DNA of 64,000 bases. Origin: CAZPBC01 sp964584775 (lineage in GTDB: Bacteria > Chlamydiota > Chlamydiia > Chlamydiales > SLFE01). Both the position numbers and the translations under genes were made by a program. The notes below the pieces were generated by a model. The model did no database searches, was not told the origin of the DNA, and saw only the letters and a list, made by a program, of their open reading frames with translations. Positions 51,250-58,213 of the stretch are shown here, one piece after another. Position 1 is the stretch's first letter. Each line of letters starts with the position of its first letter. The stretch is from the NCBI GenBank assembly GCA_964584775.1, contig CAZPBC010000005.1, positions 13,560 to 77,559 of the forward strand. Direction: 5' to 3'.

Positions 51250-51969
51250 ATGAAAAATATCGTCATAGTCGGAAGTTCGGGAGCCATTGGAAATGCACTG
51301 ACGAAACAGTTAGTGCAGCGCCACCCTGAAGCCACACTCCACGCTTTCTCTTCAAAGGGTCTCTCTCCTTTCGAGGACACTCACGTTCTTCCAGGAACGA
51401 TCGATTACGATGATGAAAACTCGATCCAAAGAGCAGCAGAGCAGTCCTCAAGAGAAGCTCCCCTCGACCTCGTGATCGTCTCTACGGGTCTCCTCCATAG
51501 TGAAGACTTGAACCCTGAAAAATCGCTAGGCGAACTCTCTGCAGAAAATTTTCACAGCCTCTTTGATGCAAACACCATCTTCCCCTCACTCGTCGCAAAA
51601 CACTTTCTGCCCCACCTCAATCAAGAACGACACTCTTGTTTTGCAGTGCTCTCCGCTCGTGTCGGCAGCATCTCTGACAACTTCCTTGGCGGGTGGTATG
51701 CCTACCGCGCCTCAAAAGCGGCTCTCAATATGGTGATTAAATGCGCCGCTATTGAAACAGCAAGACGCAATAAAGGGGCGATCGTTGTTGGTCTCCACCC
51801 TGGAACCGTAGACAGCCCTTTATCAAAGCCCTTCCAAAGAAATGTCCCTGAAGGACAACTTTTCAGTCCTGATTTTGCTGCGGAAAAGCTACTCAGTGTC
51901 GTCGACCAGCTCACTCCAGAGTGTAGTGGAAAATGCTTTGCCTGGGATGGAACGGAGATCGAACCGTGA
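51250..51969 (+). CDS. Short-chain dehydrogenase/reductase (C-factor-like)
   Basis: 239 residues. Nucleotide-binding Gly motif VGSSGAIG at 7-14; catalytic YRASK with Tyr152 and Lys156; Ser in VLSARVGSISDN at about 135-140. GLHPGTVDSPLSKPF after the active site is typical of the C-factor/CsgA-like SDR subgroup. It probably uses NAD(P)H; substrate unknown. The photolyase gene starts at its stop (GTGA overlap), so the pair is an operon. Confidence 0.85.
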   Translation: MKNIVIVGSSGAIGNALTKQLVQRHPEATLHAFSSKGLSPFEDTHVLPGTIDYDDENSIQRAAEQSSREAPLDLVIVSTGLLHSEDLNPEKSLGELSAENFHSLFDANTIFPSLVAKHFLPHLNQERHSCFAVLSARVGSISDNFLGGWYAYRASKAALNMVIKCAAIETARRNKGAIVVGLHPGTVDSPLSKPFQRNVPEGQLFSPDFAAEKLLSVVDQLTPECSGKCFAWDGTEIEP

Positions 51970-53504
51970 ACACACTCAGAGTCATTTTAGCTGATCAACT
52001 CTCTGAAACTCTCACCAGCCTAGAAGATGCAGTAAAGTCCAAAGATTGGATTCTTTTATGTGAAGTGGAAGAAGAGGCCACCTATGTCCGCCATCACAAA
52101 AAAAAGCTCGCTTTTCTGTTTTCAGCAATGCGCCACTTTGCAAAAGAACTTCAAGAAAAGGGGTTTCAAGTTCTCTATACCAAGTTAGATGACCCTGAAA
52201 ATAGAGGGTCTCTTTTTAGCGAAGTAGAACGCGTTCTCAACACCCACCCAATCGATCAAATCGTCCTGACGCATCCTGGAGAGTACCGTCTCTTAAAAGA
52301 GATCGATACTTGGGAAGAGAAGCTCAACGTTCCAGTTGAAGTGCGTCCTGACACACGCTTTCTCTGTTCAACAGAAGAGTTTGGGCGCTGGGCAAGAGGC
52401 CGTAAGCAATTGCGAATGGAAAACTTCTACCGAGAGATGCGAAAGAAACACTCGATTCTGATGGAGAACGGACAACCTGTCGGGGGAGAGTGGAACTATG
52501 ATAGCGAAAACAGAAAACCTCCTAAAGAAGGGCTTCAAATCCCCTCCCCTTTTGTCAACAAACCGGATGAAATCACGAAGGAGGTGATCGAACTCATCTC
52601 AAAGCGGTTTGATAGCCACTTTGGAGATTTAGAGCCCTTTTATTTTGCCGTCACTCGAAAGCAAGCTCTTTCAGCGCTCAAGCTCTTTGTTGAAGAACGC
52701 CTTCCCTCTTTTGGAGACTATCAAGATGCCATGGTTCAAAACGAGCCGTGGATGTACCACTCTCACCTCAGCTTTTACTTGAACACAGGACTCTTACTTC
52801 CTTTGGAATGCATCCAAGCTGCTGAAGACGCCTATCAGGCAGGCAAAGTCCCCCTCAACGCTACAGAAGGATTCATCCGACAAATTCTAGGGTGGAGAGA
52901 GTTTGTACGGGGCATCTATTGGCTAAAAATGCCCAGCTACGCAGAGAAAAACTACCTACAAGCTGACAGAAAACTGCCCGAATTTTTCTGGACAGGCGAA
53001 ACTAAAATGAATTGCCTGAAGCAGTGTGTTTTGGAAACAAAGCAGAACGCTTATGCTCACCACATCCAACGCTTGATGGTCCTTGGAAATTTTGCTCTTC
53101 TCGCGGGCATCCATCCCGATGAAGTGAACGAATGGTATTTGATTGTCTACGCGGATGCCTTTGAATGGGTTGAAATGCCCAATGTCACAGGGATGATCCT
53201 CTTTGCAGATGGGGGTTATCTAGCCAGTAAACCCTATGCGGCAAGCGGAAATTACATCCACAAAATGTCAGACTATTGCAAAAACTGCACATACAAAGTC
53301 TCCAAGAAAAGTGGCGAAGAGGCATGTCCCTTTAACTACCTCTACTGGAACTTTATAGGCCGCAACCGAAAAAAACTGGAAACCAACCATCGGATGCAAA
53401 TGATGTATCGAACCTATGACCGGATGAGCGAGGAGAAGAAATCAACGATCGAAAGGGATAGTGAGGCCTTCTTCAACACGATCGAAAAAGAAGAGCCCAT
53501 TTAA
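51966..53504 (+). CDS. Iron-sulfur bacterial cryptochrome/photolyase (FeS-BCP, PhrB type)
   Basis: 512 residues with the GTG start at 51966; an ATG at 51933 lies within the SDR gene and adds nothing conserved. Four cysteines, Cys350 (KMNCLKQ), Cys438 and Cys441 (DYCKNCTY) and Cys454 (EACPFN), can hold a [4Fe-4S] cluster; the numbers equal those I remember for Agrobacterium PhrB, a (6-4) photolyase. The FAD region shows EGFIRQILGWREFVRGIYW and VLGNFALLAGIHP. It repairs UV photoproducts or senses light. Confidence 0.9.
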   Translation: MNTLRVILADQLSETLTSLEDAVKSKDWILLCEVEEEATYVRHHKKKLAFLFSAMRHFAKELQEKGFQVLYTKLDDPENRGSLFSEVERVLNTHPIDQIVLTHPGEYRLLKEIDTWEEKLNVPVEVRPDTRFLCSTEEFGRWARGRKQLRMENFYREMRKKHSILMENGQPVGGEWNYDSENRKPPKEGLQIPSPFVNKPDEITKEVIELISKRFDSHFGDLEPFYFAVTRKQALSALKLFVEERLPSFGDYQDAMVQNEPWMYHSHLSFYLNTGLLLPLECIQAAEDAYQAGKVPLNATEGFIRQILGWREFVRGIYWLKMPSYAEKNYLQADRKLPEFFWTGETKMNCLKQCVLETKQNAYAHHIQRLMVLGNFALLAGIHPDEVNEWYLIVYADAFEWVEMPNVTGMILFADGGYLASKPYAASGNYIHKMSDYCKNCTYKVSKKSGEEACPFNYLYWNFIGRNRKKLETNHRMQMMYRTYDRMSEEKKSTIERDSEAFFNTIEKEEPI

Positions 53505-53529
53505 AATAATTCTTTTACTCCCACTCTTC

Positions 53530-53568
53530 CCTAAGAAATTGACCCACAAATCCTTCTTAGGCTATAAA
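53530..53568 (+). promoter_or_regulatory. tRNA-Ser promoter, copy 1, with embedded inverted repeat
   Basis: TTGACC (53539-53544), 18 bp, TATAAA (53563-53568). The inverted repeat CCTAAGAA (53530-53537) / TTCTTAGG (53554-53561) encloses the -35 box and ends just before the -10. It is duplicated 242 bp downstream with only a few substitutions. Confidence 0.65.
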
Positions 53569-53584
53569 TTATCCTCTCTCTTAC

Positions 53585-53735
53585 GGAAGAGTGGCAGAGT
53601 GGCCGAATGCGTCTGTCTTGAAAACAGAAGTGCCGAAAGGTACCGGGGGTTCGCTTACCGGAGCCAACGGCGGAGGTCGATGGCTTTAGCCACCCGCAGG
53701 GCGAGACGAGCGCTTGCGAGCGAGTCGCATCCCTC
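53585..53735 (+). pseudogene. tRNA-Ser(UGA), copy 1, interrupted in the T-loop
   Basis: Bases 53585-53653 are identical to the first 69 nt of the intact tRNA at 53827, up to the UUCG of the T-loop. A 75-bp foreign piece (53654-53728) follows, and then ATCCCTC (53729-53735), the T-stem 3' strand. The acceptor 3' strand CTCTTCC is not present after it (AGTTCAC instead). Without precise removal of the insert no functional tRNA can form, and even then the acceptor stem would be broken. Confidence 0.75.
53654..53728 (+). repeat. 75-bp GC-rich repeated element inserted in a tRNA-Ser copy
   Basis: Starts CTTACCGGAGCC and ends GAGCGAGTCGC; GC-rich and partly self-complementary around GACGAGCGCTTGCGAGCGAG. 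Its left half recurs at 53960-53997 and its right half at 54163-54201 with a few substitutions, both again bordered by tRNA-Ser sequence. It has no ORF of its own and looks like a REP/MITE-sized element or an integration scar. Confidence 0.7.
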
Positions 53736-53771
53736 AGTTCACACTCCAAGATCAATGACCTCCTTTCCTCC

Positions 53772-53810
53772 CCTAAGAACTTGACCCACAAATCCTTCTT
53801 AGGATATAAA
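53772..53810 (+). promoter_or_regulatory. tRNA-Ser promoter, copy 2, with embedded inverted repeat
   Basis: TTGACC (53781-53786), 18 bp, TATAAA (53805-53810). Inverted repeat arms CCTAAGAA (53772-53779) and TTCTTAGG (53796-53803) are conserved relative to copy 1. The tRNA begins at 53827. Confidence 0.7.
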
Positions 53811-53826
53811 TTAACCTCCCTTATAC

Positions 53827-53911
53827 GGAAGAGTGGCAGAGTGGCCGAATGCGTCTGTCTTGAAAACAGAAGTGCCGAAAGGTACCGGGGGTTCGAATCC
53901 CTCCTCTTCCG
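53827..53911 (+). tRNA. tRNA-Ser(UGA), intact copy
   Basis: 85 nt. Acceptor stem GGAAGAG/CTCTTCC with discriminator G; D stem GCA/TGC; anticodon stem TCTGT/ACAGA with loop CT-TGA-AA, anticodon UGA (reads UCA); long variable arm GTGCC-GAAA-GGTAC as in class II tRNAs; T stem GGGGG/CCCTC with loop TTCGAAT. CCA is not encoded (GTA follows). This is the functional gene of the duplicated locus and a typical site for integration of mobile elements. Confidence 0.95.
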
Positions 53912-53940
53912 TACTTTCCACCAAAAACACTTGGGATGAG

Positions 53941-53957
53941 AACCCCCGAAGGGGGTT
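53941..53957 (+). terminator. Small hairpin downstream of tRNA-Ser
   Basis: AACCCCC-GAA-GGGGGTT, 7-bp stem followed by TGCTT. It could end the tRNA transcript, but the T-run is weak. The GGGGGTT arm also reads as the T-stem 5' strand of a further tRNA-Ser fragment that continues into the repeated element. Confidence 0.45.
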
Positions 53958-53959
53958 TG

Positions 53960-54216
53960 CTTACCGAAGCCGAAGGCGCAGGTCGATGGCGTCAGCCTGG
54001 GTGTTTCTTGACAATTGTGAAAATGGGACAAATTGTCGGCAAATTCGTCAGAACTCCATCGAAGGGAAGGGTCTTGCACCCTTTCCGAGAAGGAAGTCTG
54101 ATGAAGGTGTCGAGAAGCAATTTGTGACAGTTTTGCGATTGTCATGAAATATTCAGGCATAACCACCCGTAGGGCGAGACGAGCGTGCGCGAGCGAGTCG
54201 CATCCCTCCTCTTCCG
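53960..54216 (+). repeat. Second copy of the repeat split by a 165-bp insert, ending in a tRNA-Ser 3' remnant
   Basis: 53960-53997 matches the left half of the 75-bp element and 54163-54201 the right half. Between them lie 165 bp with several inverted pairs (GACAATT/AATTGTC near 54012-54036; GGAAGGGT/ACCCTTTCC near 54064-54086). At 54202-54216 follow 15 nt identical to the 3' end of tRNA-Ser (ATCCCTCCTCTTCCG). So a third tRNA-Ser copy, now lacking its 5' part, was the target. Open frames here are accidental. Confidence 0.7.
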
Positions 54217-54313
54217 TTTAAAAACTAGACTGTAGTGTTAGCAATGATCAAAAAATTCTGATATTGTTCCTCAATATTTTGATACATTTCAACGGAGTTA
54301 GAGAGGATTTTTT

Positions 54314-56545
54314 GTGAGTATTTTTTGTTTAGTTGGTTCAACAAATCGTGTGAAAGTGAGTGCGGCTCAAGAAGCACTTGCAGGGCATCACTCCGAAACT
54401 GTCACTGCTGAAGGATACAAGGCCGACCCTGGAATCAGAGAATGGCGATCGGCGTGTGCAATAGGTCAACCGTTTGGTGTCGAACAAACAGCTTTCGGAG
54501 CCATCCATAGGATGCAGAAGTGCTTAGATCTAGTTTCTACAGCTCCATCAATCCAAAGACGGTTTGCGGTCGCTTTTGAAAATGGACTAGTTCCCGGTTC
54601 TGAAGTTGGAGAGAATGGGGCTAAGAGATGGTTTGATATTTGTTTTGTGGCTTTCCAAGAAATCGGCTTAAACTTTAGTCTCATTCACAGAGGACCTTTC
54701 ATTCAAACCCCCTTCTCTCCTGAGCCAAATTCAACCCCCGTCCAATTTGATGCGGCTGTCAAAAGTTATGAATCTGAAATCATGCCAGAAATTCATAGAG
54801 GTGGCGATCTATATCGTCTTTGGTCAGGTGGTGTGCTGAGCCGACAGTCCTGCCTACAAGACTGTTTATCGGAGGCGCTTCATGAAAGTGAGACATTAAA
54901 AGTCGCACAGGATGTCGTCAGTGCATGCGTAGAAAGTGGAATGGCAGCCTCTGCGGGTCCAAGGTATCGGAATATGCTCTGGACTCGAGATCTTGCCTAT
55001 ATGACACCCACTTATTTAATGAGGGGTTATAGCGACGAAATTTTCAGGGCACTAAGGGCAATTGCAGAGACTCAATGTTCCCAGCATGGTATGAATAGTG
55101 ATGGATACCAGCTTCACAATTCTTTTGGTAAAATACCGATTGTGACAATTGCAAAAGGAAAAGAGTCCGAGTGGCTTAGGCAGCGCATTCGAGGTGATGA
55201 AAGTGATCCCTTTTTTCAAATTCAGTTATGGAATTTCTGTCAGAGTCACCCTGAACTCATCGAGAGTTTCCCCGTTCCCCCAAGGTGTCAAGGAGATTCA
55301 ATTGAGTCCATGTCACTGGACCACTGTACCCAAGACGAACTCGTACAGTACTTTCATGAGCTAAACAGCTTTTGGAAAAACGAAGTAAGGGAATATACAG
55401 TGTCGCATCGCGAAATCAAAATGCCTCGAGGCCCCTCTTTTGCTCTTCAAGCATTCATAGAAGGCAGGTTGGAAAATTTAACGCCAGGTACACGTGATAG
55501 TGAAATTCAGTTCTTGCGGGCACTTTTTACATTTGTAGACTTCCTCCCAGAAGAAGAGAAGTGTGAGGTGTTAAGCGAGTTTGGAGTTGCCATAGGGCGC
55601 GCGCTTTTTCATTTGACCACAAGTGTGATTAATCCAGACGATCATCTTCCCTTGGGGGCAGACACTCGGGATAATTTTGCTGATATCCTATATGATGCAA
55701 AAGTCTTATCGAACGCTGTTTTTTGGTATAGGGTACTGTTGTCATTAGTGAAATACAGCGATCTTTTAGAAAACACTTCAGTGCGGCAGACCATAAAGGA
55801 TGCTATCTCTGAACATCAAACACTTACAGGAAGAGATGCACCGAATATACTTAGGCAGATCCAAGATAATGAAAAAAAGTTATCGAAAATTTTCGAAGAT
55901 GAAGTGCATTTATTGAGGACTTCCATTCATGATCAATTGCTATTCCGTGAGGAAAAGTTTCATCCTCGAGATTTTGTTCAAGGTGATCATGCTAGAATTG
56001 ATCTAAAGGATCTAGGAAACACGAAAAGTCCCATTCCAAACGTGGCCCTTTTACAAAATGAGAACCCTGGTTTTCTTTCAGGTGAAGAGGTGGACCCCCA
56101 GTCCTTAGCACAAGCGGTATTAGCAGGCCTCGTTCATGTTGACCACTATGACAAGGTTATAGAACTCCTCCAACAGGCAGATTCTCCAATTGGAGTTGAA
56201 GTTTTTGTTCCTATCAGCACCAAAACAGAAGAAGAATCAGAAGTGCTAAAACAGGCAAAAGGGCGTGTTGTCTGGCCCCATATTTCTTGGGCGATTGTTC
56301 AAGCTTTGATTTTCATAAAAGAATCAGGGGCCTCACTGAAAACGGACCCACTTGATTTTGCAGAGAGGCAGAGAGAAAAATTGATGCATCTCCCTCACTC
56401 TGGATGTGGAGAGTGGTATGCACACGATCCATCCAAAGAAGAGAGGATTACAGGAGGGGGAGACCCTAAACAGGGATGGTCAGCAGCACAAATGCTTCTG
56501 GGGATGCAGTCATTTTTCGATCATTATTCGGGCTTGAGGCCATAA
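54314..56545 (+). CDS. Fusion of a YjjX-like NTP phosphatase domain and an (alpha/alpha)6 glycosidase-like domain
   Basis: 743 residues with a GTG start, AGAGG 6-7 nt upstream. Residues 1 to about 165 resemble the inosine/xanthosine triphosphatase YjjX: GSTNRVKV at 8-15, QPFGVEQTAFGAIHR at 52-66, FAVAFENGLV at 84-93, FDICFV after it. Residues about 200-743 look like a six-hairpin glycosidase: WTRD at 223-226 in LWTRDLAYMTPTYLMRGY, LPLGADTRDNFADILYDAKV in the middle, WPHISWAIVQALIFI, and GGDPKQGWSAAQMLLG with WSAA at 722-725, close to debranching-enzyme/GH63-type C-termini. Catalytic acids are not identified with certainty. I know of no such fusion. It is the first gene after the tRNA-Ser locus. 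Confidence 0.6.
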   Translation: MSIFCLVGSTNRVKVSAAQEALAGHHSETVTAEGYKADPGIREWRSACAIGQPFGVEQTAFGAIHRMQKCLDLVSTAPSIQRRFAVAFENGLVPGSEVGENGAKRWFDICFVAFQEIGLNFSLIHRGPFIQTPFSPEPNSTPVQFDAAVKSYESEIMPEIHRGGDLYRLWSGGVLSRQSCLQDCLSEALHESETLKVAQDVVSACVESGMAASAGPRYRNMLWTRDLAYMTPTYLMRGYSDEIFRALRAIAETQCSQHGMNSDGYQLHNSFGKIPIVTIAKGKESEWLRQRIRGDESDPFFQIQLWNFCQSHPELIESFPVPPRCQGDSIESMSLDHCTQDELVQYFHELNSFWKNEVREYTVSHREIKMPRGPSFALQAFIEGRLENLTPGTRDSEIQFLRALFTFVDFLPEEEKCEVLSEFGVAIGRALFHLTTSVINPDDHLPLGADTRDNFADILYDAKVLSNAVFWYRVLLSLVKYSDLLENTSVRQTIKDAISEHQTLTGRDAPNILRQIQDNEKKLSKIFEDEVHLLRTSIHDQLLFREEKFHPRDFVQGDHARIDLKDLGNTKSPIPNVALLQNENPGFLSGEEVDPQSLAQAVLAGLVHVDHYDKVIELLQQADSPIGVEVFVPISTKTEEESEVLKQAKGRVVWPHISWAIVQALIFIKESGASLKTDPLDFAERQREKLMHLPHSGCGEWYAHDPSKEERITGGGDPKQGWSAAQMLLGMQSFFDHYSGLRP

Positions 56546-56863
56546 AAACTCCTTTGTTTTGATATAATTACAAAGGGTGCCTTAGTCTCTCTTTTTTCAC
56601 GCCCAAAAGCAGTCTGTATCGCCCTGTTACAGACCCACGATGGCACGACCGAATTCCACCTTGGAAAAGCGAAAACCCTCTAATTTCTCCCCTATTTTCA
56701 CTCAGAACATTTGTAATTCCTATAAAACGATCTATCTATTAAAAAATGGAGATTTATAAGAAAAAAGCCTTTACCTTCATTATTAAATAATTTTCTTTAT
56801 AGTATCTTTAAAATTTTATTGTATAATAATTTCTTTAAAAGGAATAAAAGGGGGTAATTTTTA
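56546..56863. other. 318-nt gap: inverted repeat and AT-rich leader
   Basis: No gene found. CCTTTGT (56551-56557) and ACAAAGG (56570-56576) form a hairpin right after the upstream stop, without a T-run. The last 100 nt are very AT-rich and hold the promoter module at 56807-56827. Confidence 0.5.
56807..56827 (+). promoter_or_regulatory. AT-rich promoter module for the gene at 56864
   Basis: TTTAAA (56807-56812), 9 nt, TATAAT (56822-56827). From TTTAAA through TATAAT it is almost the same as the module before the 21959-24046 gene (TTTAAAATTTTATT shared). Confidence 0.5.
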
Positions 56864-57826
56864 ATGATTGTCGCAACAGGTGCTCAATTTTCTGCTCAGG
56901 ATTTCAATACTCTTGATGAGAGTGGCAGAGAGGCCCTCTATCAAGCAGCAAACGAAAGTCATGATGTCGATTTGGTAAGAAAGTTGAACGAGATGGGGAT
57001 GAAGCCATGGGTTCCGAGTTTTTCAGGGCCCACCATTGTCTCTAGCTATATGGATATTGCTACCAAGCATGATGTTATCTTTGGCTTTCTAAACACACTA
57101 AGAGAAACCGGCAAGCTCCTCACTGAAGGTGAGTTCGAATCTTTATCATCCAAAAAATGGATGAAAAAAGATGGATTCAGCAGGTTAATTGGATGCGATC
57201 ATCTCACGCAAATCATTACGGAGCTGGGCCTAAAACACATTAAAGTACCCTTAAAAATTGCCGTTGTTCAAGAGGCAGATTCATTAGAAGTTTCAGGGTG
57301 GAACTATAGGGGTAATCTATTCGACATCGATTCTGATCAACTTACAGTCTATGCAGAAAGAATAACGAGTGAATATCGTAAACTTTCAAGAGATGAGATT
57401 GATGAGTTAATCCAAGTGATTGCAGCCTCAAACTTCGTTGACTTGTGGCCAGCCAACATAGTGGTTGCTAAAGATGGGATTTACTTCATTGATACGGAAT
57501 TTAAGTCATTTGAGGGAAGAACCCAATGGGAGAAAATGCAAAGATTTATGCCACTCATCAGCCACGCTGATAAAGCCTATTTTAAAGAGAAGGTAGAGGA
57601 AAAGATGAATGAACCTAGAACAAGAAGAGATCTTGGATATGATGAAATGGCAGCAACGATGGAAATCTATGAAGGACTACCACCCTCAGAAATCGAAAAA
57701 AGCAAAACAGCTAGGAAATTGAGAAGAAGAATGGCACGGCTTGAATATGTGGGAGCAAAAGAAGTAGGGAGCAGCTGGGTAAGTCCCAATAAATTTTCGT
57801 TTAGCTTGGAAGAACTAATGACCTAA
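56864..57826 (+). CDS. Ankyrin-like / aminoglycoside-phosphotransferase-like (kinase fold) protein
   Basis: 320 residues. Residues about 12-55 resemble an ankyrin pair (DESGREALYQAANESHDVDL, then VRKLNEMGMKPWV). The middle holds a kinase-like catalytic loop: Asp193 and Asn198 in FVDLWPANIVVAKDG and Asp210 in YFIDTEF. The spacing D-x4-N-x11-D and the sequence match the HGDxxxxN...IDWE pattern of APH/choline-kinase-type phosphotransferases, although the preceding His is replaced. The usual N-lobe Lys is not obvious. Substrate unknown; could be inactive. The C-terminal 60 residues are basic. GGGGGTAA precedes the ATG. Confidence 0.5.
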   Translation: MIVATGAQFSAQDFNTLDESGREALYQAANESHDVDLVRKLNEMGMKPWVPSFSGPTIVSSYMDIATKHDVIFGFLNTLRETGKLLTEGEFESLSSKKWMKKDGFSRLIGCDHLTQIITELGLKHIKVPLKIAVVQEADSLEVSGWNYRGNLFDIDSDQLTVYAERITSEYRKLSRDEIDELIQVIAASNFVDLWPANIVVAKDGIYFIDTEFKSFEGRTQWEKMQRFMPLISHADKAYFKEKVEEKMNEPRTRRDLGYDEMAATMEIYEGLPPSEIEKSKTARKLRRRMARLEYVGAKEVGSSWVSPNKFSFSLEELMT

Positions 57827-58213
57827 GGTCATAGAACATCAGCTACCACAGCACAGTTCATTGATTCTGCTTCACCTTTAGCACAATCCAATCCTCTTTC
57901 CTATTTGTTAAAACTTTTTTGACACTCATGCCCCAAACAGGGGCAATCCTACGAGACTATTCCTAAATTTTCACCACGTAAAGCTTCGATCACCCTCCCA
58001 TGTCTCCCCCCTATAGTTGGGTATGCCCCGCCCAAATAATTGCCTTCCAAGACAGCACCTGAGATTGGGAGAGCCATAGAGAGTTGGGCCCCCTTTCATC
58101 CTTTTTTACTCTTATAATAAAATTTTAACTATTTTTAACATATTCTTTAAATTAGTGTTTTATAATATTACTAGTTTATTAAATGAAATTACTTTTTTTA
58201 AGAGATAAAAACT
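57827..58213. other. 387-nt gap: hairpin and AT-rich leader
   Basis: No convincing gene. GCCCC-AAACA-GGGGC (57930-57944) is a perfect 5-bp hairpin without a T-run. The last 110 nt are AT-rich and contain the promoter module at 58146-58166. The centre (57840-58090) is featureless by eye. Confidence 0.45.
58146..58166 (+). promoter_or_regulatory. AT-rich promoter module for glgA-glgB
   Basis: TTTAAA (58146-58151), 9 nt, TATAAT (58161-58166), then ATTACTAG; the 15-nt string TTATAATATTACTAG is identical to that in front of the 21959-24046 gene. The start codon is 47 nt further on. Confidence 0.5.

Noticed and set aside
53654..53728. Self-splicing intron in tRNA-Ser copy 1
   Set aside because: 75 bp is far too short for a group I or II intron, and the exon after it does not restore the acceptor stem.
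53833..54147. 104-codon open frame covering the tRNA-Ser and the repeat
   Set aside because: It reads through a functional tRNA and repeated element; accidental.
57930..57944. GCCCC-AAACA-GGGGC hairpin as terminator
   Set aside because: Short stem without a T-run on either strand; it is 100 nt past the stop.
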